Source of the DNA: Cellvibrionaceae bacterium
Lineage (GTDB): Bacteria > Pseudomonadota > Gammaproteobacteria > Pseudomonadales > Cellvibrionaceae
Assembly (NCBI GenBank): GCA_021151525.1
Contig: JAGKXD010000069.1
Location: forward strand, 1-21,516
DNA: 21,516 bases
Reading direction: 5' to 3'
The notes beneath the pieces were generated by a model that saw nothing but the letters and a program-made list of their open reading frames with translations, did not search any database and had not been told where the DNA came from. Shown here one piece after another: positions 16,983-21,516 of the stretch. The position numbers and the translations under genes were made by a program. Each line of letters opens with the position of its first letter. Position 1 is the stretch's first letter.

Positions 16983-19084
16983 GTCATTTCGACAAATTAA
17001 ATCCTGCGTTGCAGCATCACATTGTTAATAGCCTCGGTTGGCCCGGGCTTAGGCCATTGCAAGAAGCAACTATTGAACCCGTTTTGCGTGGCGAACACGC
17101 CATTCTTCTTGCGCCTACTGCCGGTGGAAAAACGGAAGCAGCCAGTTTTCCTGTTTTATCGCGCATGCTGACTGAAAACTGGTCTGGTTTAAGTGTGATT
17201 TACATTTGCCCGATCAAGGCACTTTTAAATAATCTTGAGTCGCGCTTAACCTATTATGGGCATTTGTTAGGTCGCTCGGTAGGTGTTTGGCATGGGGATA
17301 TTAGTCCTTCTAAAAAGGCCAAGTTACTCGCAAACCCTCCCGATATTTTACTTGCAACACCAGAATCACTTGAAGTTATTCTTGTATCGATGCGCACGGA
17401 TCATCGCTATTTTTTTGCCAATGTAAGAACCGTTATTATCGATGAGGTTCATGCCTTTGCTGGCGATGATCGCGGCTGGCATCTTCTATCTGTTATGGAG
17501 CGTATTGGCGTTATCGCCGGTAGAGAGCTTCAGCGTTTAGGTTTATCTGCCACTGTAGGTAATCCGCAGGTGTTGTGTGATTGGCTTGCTGGGTCATGTA
17601 AATCAAATCGCAGTGTAATTAATCCTCCTGTGGAAAATAATGTTGTACCGGATATCCAAGTTGATTGGGTGGGTTCGGTTAAAAACGCCGCTATCGTAAT
17701 TTCGAGATTACATCGCGGAGAAAAGAGATTAGTTTTTGTAGATAGCCGCTCACGAGTTGAAGAGCTGGCAATAGAATTAAGAGCTCAAGGCGTCAGCACC
17801 TACGTTTCGCATAGCTGCTTAAGTTTAGAAGAGCGTACCTCTGCTGAAGAAGCATTCGCTCAGGGTAGCAATTGTGTGATTGTTGCAACCAGTACATTAG
17901 AGCTAGGCATTGATGTTGGTGATTTAGATCGAGTTATTCAAATTGATGCCCCCTCTACGGTATCGTCTTTCTTACAGCGAATAGGGCGCACTGGGCGACG
18001 CTCTGGGTCATCTCGCAATTGTCTATTTTTGGCAACTAAAGAAGATGCATTTTTAAGAGCGTTAGCATTGTTAGAGTTATGGCGTAACGGATTTGTTGAA
18101 CCCATTATTCCACCACCGCAACCTATGCATATTTATGCTCAGCAAGTTATGGCGCTGACATTACAAGAGCAGGGAATCATTGCGCAGGATATTCCTGCTT
18201 GGCTGCATGGAACGACTGGCTTTAAATCTATTCCGCCCGCAAAACTTTTGCAGTCTATCGACTACATGATCAATACCGGCATATTGCATTCTGATTCAGG
18301 AATTTTAGGTATTGGTAGTAAAGGCGAACGTAGTTTCGGCCAAAAAAACTTTATGGAATTGTTTTCAGTTTTTACGAGCCCACCGATGGTAAAAGTCTTC
18401 TATGGCAAACAAGAGTTGGGTGAAGTACATCAATTAACTTTTGCTGTAAAAGAAGAAGGCCCGTCAGTTTTAACCTTGGGTGGAAGAAGTTGGCAAACTA
18501 AATATATAGATTGGCCGCGTAAAAAAGCTTACGTGGAACCAACAGAGATGCGGGGGCGTTCGCAATGGTTAAGTGCCGGGCAACCAATGCATTATGAAAT
18601 GTGCCAGTCTATGGCATCTGTACTGCGTTCTGAGTCTATTTATGAAGGGCTATCAGCTAGAGCTATTAGTTTACTTGAGCAGATTAGAGAAGAATTTGAT
18701 TGGATAACTCCTAATGCTACGACATTAATAATAGATGCAGATAAAAATGTTATTTGGTGGACATTTTCAGGCAAGCTATTTAATGCGGTTATCGCATCCG
18801 CACTCACTGGAATGGCAGATAAAATATCAACAGATAACTTAGGTATCAGCTTCTCACATGTCTACAACATTGAAGAGTTGGTACTGAAAATAAAATCGAT
18901 TATGGCTGCAGAACACACCAATTTGATTGCTCCATTGGAAGAAGATTTTATTAAAGAACTGAAGTTTTCTGAATGTTTATCGCAAGAATCTATTGATGAT
19001 GAATTGATTGCAAGATACAGCTTTGAAAAAGAGTTCAGAGCTGTTGCCGCTATGGATATTGCTGTTTTACACCAACATTCTTAA
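16979..19084 (+). CDS. brxHI: BrxHI: Lhr-like superfamily 2 DNA helicase, type 2 BREX
   Basis: 701 residues; ATG 16979 overlaps the brxD stop (ATGA). SF2 helicase motifs occur in order: Walker A region A45-PTAGGKT (K51), motif II D155-EVH, motif III S190-AT, and motif VI Q333-RIGRTGR. The layout is that of Lhr-type helicases but without the long C-terminal extension, as expected for BrxHI. Residues ~370-600 resemble the winged-helix and beta-sheet region of the Lhr core. It is presumed to translocate on or unwind DNA during phage exclusion with BrxD. It is the last canonical type 2 BREX gene; the next gene starts 13 nt downstream. Confidence 0.93.
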   Translation: MSHFDKLNPALQHHIVNSLGWPGLRPLQEATIEPVLRGEHAILLAPTAGGKTEAASFPVLSRMLTENWSGLSVIYICPIKALLNNLESRLTYYGHLLGRSVGVWHGDISPSKKAKLLANPPDILLATPESLEVILVSMRTDHRYFFANVRTVIIDEVHAFAGDDRGWHLLSVMERIGVIAGRELQRLGLSATVGNPQVLCDWLAGSCKSNRSVINPPVENNVVPDIQVDWVGSVKNAAIVISRLHRGEKRLVFVDSRSRVEELAIELRAQGVSTYVSHSCLSLEERTSAEEAFAQGSNCVIVATSTLELGIDVGDLDRVIQIDAPSTVSSFLQRIGRTGRRSGSSRNCLFLATKEDAFLRALALLELWRNGFVEPIIPPPQPMHIYAQQVMALTLQEQGIIAQDIPAWLHGTTGFKSIPPAKLLQSIDYMINTGILHSDSGILGIGSKGERSFGQKNFMELFSVFTSPPMVKVFYGKQELGEVHQLTFAVKEEGPSVLTLGGRSWQTKYIDWPRKKAYVEPTEMRGRSQWLSAGQPMHYEMCQSMASVLRSESIYEGLSARAISLLEQIREEFDWITPNATTLIIDADKNVIWWTFSGKLFNAVIASALTGMADKISTDNLGISFSHVYNIEELVLKIKSIMAAEHTNLIAPLEEDFIKELKFSECLSQESIDDELIARYSFEKEFRAVAAMDIAVLHQHS

Positions 19085-19097
19085 ATGGAGTTTGATT

Positions 19098-19805
19098 GTG
19101 GAAGAATTGGATGTGCATACTCTGATCGTTCCAGAGAACCGAGAAGGCTGCTTGCTGATATGTGGTTTGAATCATGGATATTCTAAAGAGGATGAGCGTC
19201 AAGACTTGGCTGGAGTTGATCGTGCCGATTCGCACAAATCTTTCTTCTCTGATTGTGAAGTCAATAATTACCCATTCAGAAATAAAATTGTTAATTGGTT
19301 TTCTCTATGGGGTTATGAGCTCAATAAAACTAAGGCAACAGCGACTCAGTTTGATAAATCGATAGTGCAAACCAATTGGCTTCAATCCTGCTCCAACAAT
19401 CTAAATGGAGTAGGTGTTCAGCGCGAATGTATTGAAAGCTGCGAATCGTTTTTGAATACCTGTGAGCAGATAAAGCCAAGGTTAATATTGTTTTTTGGTA
19501 GAGAACTTATTTTGGCGTTTTCCCACGGCTCAATTGCTTCAAAAATTGAAGGGGTATTTGGCCAAAAACTCGATACGGTCCAAACGATTAGAAAAGATAT
19601 TTTTGGGCCAGATGGTAAAAAGAGAAAGCGCTTTGCAGTGTCGTTCTTAAAATATGAAAGAGTAACTGTTGTTTGTTTGCCTCATGCTACTGGCTCAAAA
19701 GGACTGGCGAACGATTATATTGCGGCCTTCAAGCCGGAGTTGTCCGCAGCCATCGATTGCTGGTGGGAGCAAGGTGAATCTTTCCAAGAGGGCAGCTTTA
19801 GTTAG
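19098..19805 (+). CDS. putative uracil-DNA-glycosylase-superfamily protein, seventh gene of the BREX operon
   Basis: 235 residues from GTG 19098, which has GGAG at 19087-19090, 7 nt upstream. An in-frame ATG at 19008 lies deep inside brxHI, has no supporting ribosome site and would add 30 unlikely residues. Three elements fit the UDG fold: an early strand-loop LLIC-G23-LNH-G27, comparable to the GINPG/GMNPG motif of MUG and SMUG glycosylases; a central strand R128-LILFFG134-REL typical of the 'KP.li..lG' segment; and a late VVCLP-H196-ATGSKGL, comparable to the HPS/NPS leucine-loop motif. The catalytic aspartate of family 1 is absent, as in MUG/SMUG. Only 13 nt from brxHI, so very likely co-transcribed. 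It may excise a base from phage or damaged DNA; the substrate is unknown. The 3' end overlaps a convergent gene by 4 nt. Fold call moderate; activity unproven. Confidence 0.6.
   Translation: MEELDVHTLIVPENREGCLLICGLNHGYSKEDERQDLAGVDRADSHKSFFSDCEVNNYPFRNKIVNWFSLWGYELNKTKATATQFDKSIVQTNWLQSCSNNLNGVGVQRECIESCESFLNTCEQIKPRLILFFGRELILAFSHGSIASKIEGVFGQKLDTVQTIRKDIFGPDGKKRKRFAVSFLKYERVTVVCLPHATGSKGLANDYIAAFKPELSAAIDCWWEQGESFQEGSFS
19532..19551 (+). repeat. 20-nt exact direct repeat, copy 2 (inside the glycosylase-like gene)
   Basis: Identical to 713-732, same orientation, with the CTTCAA-AAA-TTGAAG dyad. Here it is coding, specifying part of the residues SIASKIEG (about 144-152 of the protein). The two copies bracket the whole BREX operon. 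Confidence 0.8.
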
Positions 19806-20083
19806 TTTGGATTGTCTATCGCAGCAAATACTTCTCGCCACATCTTGCTATCAATATCATGGCCTAGCGCTTTATGTTCGCGGTTTTGCTCTCTATCTCT
19901 ATCATCGCGCTTAATTTCTTCAAGTAAATCACGTTTAATAACTTCTTTTGCCTGATCTGGTATTTGACTCCAGTTCACGATTATTGAGTTGCAAAAGCTG
20001 TGCGTCGAAATTGTCATTCTTCCGCAGTAATATCTAAACGCACCTATCCACAATCTGCTTAAATCGTCTTCAGTTAAATTCAT
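19802..20083 (-). CDS. small protein of unknown function, minus strand
   Basis: 93 residues, ATG at 20083-20081, TAA at 19804-19802. No family recognised with certainty. The N-terminal half (DDLSRLWIGAFRYYCGRM) is aromatic-rich and helical; the C-terminal half is highly charged (EEIKRDDRDREQNREHK) and likely a helix. The general look resembles small proteins of phages and islands. The start has no strong Shine-Dalgarno sequence. It lies 64 nt downstream of the next minus-strand gene, so the two may form an operon, and it converges on the glycosylase-like gene with a 4-nt overlap and no terminator between them. Confidence 0.65.
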   Translation of the reverse strand: MNLTEDDLSRLWIGAFRYYCGRMTISTHSFCNSIIVNWSQIPDQAKEVIKRDLLEEIKRDDRDREQNREHKALGHDIDSKMWREVFAAIDNPN

Positions 20084-20147
20084 TTTATTCGTTGACCGCG
20101 CGCTCTAGTCCCATGAAGAGATTTAAGTTTGAGTATTGGTAGCAATG

Positions 20148-20450
20148 TTAAAGCCAATGCACAGGAATCTCAATCTCAAACGTCTTTGCAGTGTATTTCA
20201 GCATTCCGATGATTTCTTGATGCCTTTGAGTATCGTAATGATCGCCAGCCTGCTTTTTATCGACAATAGTTTTTAATTCATGAAGATTAAACAATCCTAG
20301 TTTGTAAAAGTTACCCCATGTGGCATCACCAAATAGGTTGTATATCACTTGAGTGCTATCACGTTCGCTGGCGAGACGTTTTTGCCCTGCTATTTTTAAC
20401 GATGCTGCTTCCGCTTCGTCTTTGTCGTCGTAAGTGTGTAAGAGATACAT
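20148..20450 (-). CDS. small protein of unknown function, minus strand
   Basis: 100 residues; ATG at 20450-20448 preceded by AAGG with 7 nt spacing, a good ribosome site. Soluble and mixed-charge, with an N-terminal YDDKDEAEAASLKIAGQKR helix, then VIYNLFGDATWGNFYKLGLF and a final EIEIPVHWL strand. No known domain recognised. It precedes the 93-residue gene on the same strand, and both probably share a promoter in the AT-rich stretch around 20490-20540. Because they lie between the defence operon and the chromosomal-looking flank, they could be island cargo. Confidence 0.65.
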   Translation of the reverse strand: MYLLHTYDDKDEAEAASLKIAGQKRLASERDSTQVIYNLFGDATWGNFYKLGLFNLHELKTIVDKKQAGDHYDTQRHQEIIGMLKYTAKTFEIEIPVHWL

Positions 20451-20602
20451 GAAATTGCCTTGATTGCTTTTTGCACAAAAGCGCAGTTTTGGTCTTTTAT
20501 GTGATATATTTTACTCAGAATTTAAATATTTTTTTGAGTTATTTTTTAAGCAATTATCCTGAGCGTGCGGATGTGGTTCCTTAAATACAACCGAGAGGGA
20601 CT

Positions 20603-20623
20603 GGTGCTACATGCGGTGCTACA
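20603..20623. repeat. two 9-nt direct copies of GGTGCTACA, 12-nt period
   Basis: GGTGCTACA at 20603-20611 and 20615-20623, separated by TGC. Could be a protein-binding iteron or part of an attachment-site region; two copies only, so weak. Confidence 0.4.
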
Positions 20624-20732
20624 CAGATAAATCGAATTGTGATATTCTTATTTTATTCAATGGGTTGGGTAGTTTTTGTGGGTGCGACCACTGTACCACT
20701 TAAGTTAAGCAGCACTACCAAGCTGTTTAAAT

Positions 20733-20762
20733 AAAAAAAGCCGCTAACTAGCGGCTTTTTTT
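20733..20762. terminator. bidirectional intrinsic terminator
   Basis: Perfect 14-bp inverted repeat: 20733-20746 (seven A, GCCGCTA) with 20749-20762 (TAGCGGC, seven T); in practice a GCCGC/GCGGC stem with a small loop. T tracts exist on both strands, so it can stop transcription both ways. On the minus strand it lies 200 nt downstream of the membrane protein gene. Confidence 0.85.
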
Positions 20763-20808
20763 ATGCCTGCATTTTGGTGATGCCCACTCCTCAATTATTA
20801 AATACAAG

Positions 20809-20838
20809 GCTGCGATTTAATGCTTGCGTAATCGCAGC
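20809..20838. other. 9-bp hairpin downstream of the membrane protein gene
   Basis: GCTGCGATT (20809-20817) pairs with AATCGCAGC (20830-20838) around a 12-nt loop. There is no clear T tract, so terminator function is doubtful; it lies 3' of the minus-strand gene ending at 20964 and could be an mRNA 3' structure. Confidence 0.4.
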
Positions 20839-20963
20839 GCTACGTAGTTTCAACTATTAATTGCTTTGTGTATGAACCTTGCCTTTCAAATCGCAAATGA
20901 TGTTGTGTGTAGTTAATTTTTTGGATGCTTAGTTGTCTGTCGATTTTTAAATTCATTTGCAAT

Positions 20964-21516
20964 TTATTCGGCGTGGTTTTCTGGCGTATAACTCCAGCGC
21001 GGTATCAATAATAAAATCAAAATTGAAATAATGGCCACTGTCACTGAGCCCCAAATTGCCAAAGGCGCAGCAGCAACTCTATCGGGGTAAATATGCATGG
21101 CTGCACCCAAGCCAATGCCATTGCCTGCAGTCACAAGTACTACTGCAGTTAAATCATGAAAGCGCCGCGCTTTGTTTGCATCCATGGCCCATTCGGGATG
21201 AGTGTTGTAGCTGGGTAAATATTCGTGTGCATTATTGAGCTGTTCTAATGCAGCCAAAAAGCGGCGGAGGTTACTAATAGCGCGCTCGCCTTTGTAATTT
21301 AAAAATGCCAGACATAAGGATGCCGCAGGAAAACCCGGCAAAAGCCATTCAACAGGAACACTACCTCCGCCACTGGGTTTTAATGCAACCAAGGCTGCTA
21401 ATAAACTTAATACCAAGGTGGCGTAAAGCGATAGCGCTTGCTGGCGCTGGCTGATGCGCGTGTTCACTTCTTGATAGGCGGCAATAAAACGATAATTAGC
21501 ATCGACAATATATTTG
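20964..21516 (-). CDS. four-helix membrane protein, 5' end outside the window
   Basis: TAA at 20966-20964. The frame stays open to the right edge, giving at least 184 residues; the internal GTG at 21467 is probably not the start, because the upstream residues (KYIVDANYRFIAAYQEVN) continue a credible helix. Four hydrophobic segments are visible: LYATLVLSLLAALVAL; a segment around LLPGFPAASLCLAFL; AVVLVTAGNGIGLGAAM; and IWGSVTVAIISILILLLIP near the C-terminus. A soluble charged stretch (about GERAISNLRRFLAALEQL) lies between the second and third. Probably an inner-membrane protein of unknown function. It looks like host chromosome rather than island cargo, which is inference. Confidence 0.75.
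   Translation of the reverse strand, partial: KYIVDANYRFIAAYQEVNTRISQRQQALSLYATLVLSLLAALVALKPSGGGSVPVEWLLPGFPAASLCLAFLNYKGERAISNLRRFLAALEQLNNAHEYLPSYNTHPEWAMDANKARRFHDLTAVVLVTAGNGIGLGAAMHIYPDRVAAAPLAIWGSVTVAIISILILLLIPRWSYTPENHAE

Larger units (their letters stand above)
20451..20963. other. gene-poor stretch at the right end of the defence region
   Basis: No convincing gene. From left to right: an AT-rich probable promoter zone for the minus-strand pair (20490-20540); two copies of GGTGCTACA (20603-20623); a 30-codon frame at 20611-20703 without coding support; a bidirectional terminator (20733-20762); and a 9-bp hairpin (20809-20838). It separates the small unknown genes from the membrane protein gene and is a candidate place for the island boundary. 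Confidence 0.5.

Noticed and set aside
19008..19097. Longer start (ATG 19008) for the glycosylase-like gene
   Set aside because: It would overlap brxHI by 77 nt with no ribosome site; GTG 19098 has GGAG at the right distance and gives a normal N-terminus.
20611..20703. 30-codon cysteine-containing frame in the right intergenic stretch
   Set aside because: No ribosome site, very short and no recognisable family; better explained as chance.

Overview
The window carries a complete type 2 BREX (Pgl-type) phage-defence operon on the + strand, about 17.8 kb (1238-19084). The gene order is pglW - pglX - pglY - pglZ - brxD - brxHI. A seventh co-directional gene (19098-19805) follows after only 13 nt; its protein looks like a member of the uracil-DNA glycosylase superfamily. 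The mid-40s GC, ATG starts with clear Shine-Dalgarno sequences and the protein style suggest a Gram-negative gammaproteobacterium. A Cellvibrio-like marine or soil genus is only a guess.

Left edge (1-632): the C-terminal part of an AlpA-family excisionase/regulator overlaps a small winged-helix-like protein gene, which ends in a strong intrinsic terminator. This pair is typical of integrase-associated genomic islands, so the BREX operon probably sits in an island whose integrase lies upstream of the window. A gene-free leader of about 600 nt (633-1225) separates this pair from pglW.

Centre (1238-19805): PglW (NERD nuclease-like domain, a degenerate kinase, a second kinase, an alpha-CTD-like HhH domain) and PglX (adenine methyltransferase) come first. 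PglY (large P-loop ATPase), PglZ (alkaline-phosphatase-fold protein), BrxD (P-loop ATPase) and BrxHI (Lhr-like helicase) follow. From pglY to brxHI the genes overlap by 1-4 nt (TAATG or ATGA junctions), so they are probably translationally coupled. In BREX the methyltransferase marks host DNA and the remaining proteins are needed to block unmarked phage DNA; the exact mechanism of type 2 is not settled.

Right edge (19802-21516): two small unknown genes on the minus strand converge on the operon. A gene-poor stretch then holds a bidirectional terminator, a short tandem-like repeat and a hairpin. Last comes a minus-strand four-helix membrane protein gene that runs off the window and looks like ordinary chromosome.

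Most interesting points: the glycosylase-like seventh gene; a central block of pglX with completely different arginine codon use (probable swapped target-recognition region); and an exact 20-nt repeat with internal dyad lying upstream of pglW and inside the glycosylase-like gene.
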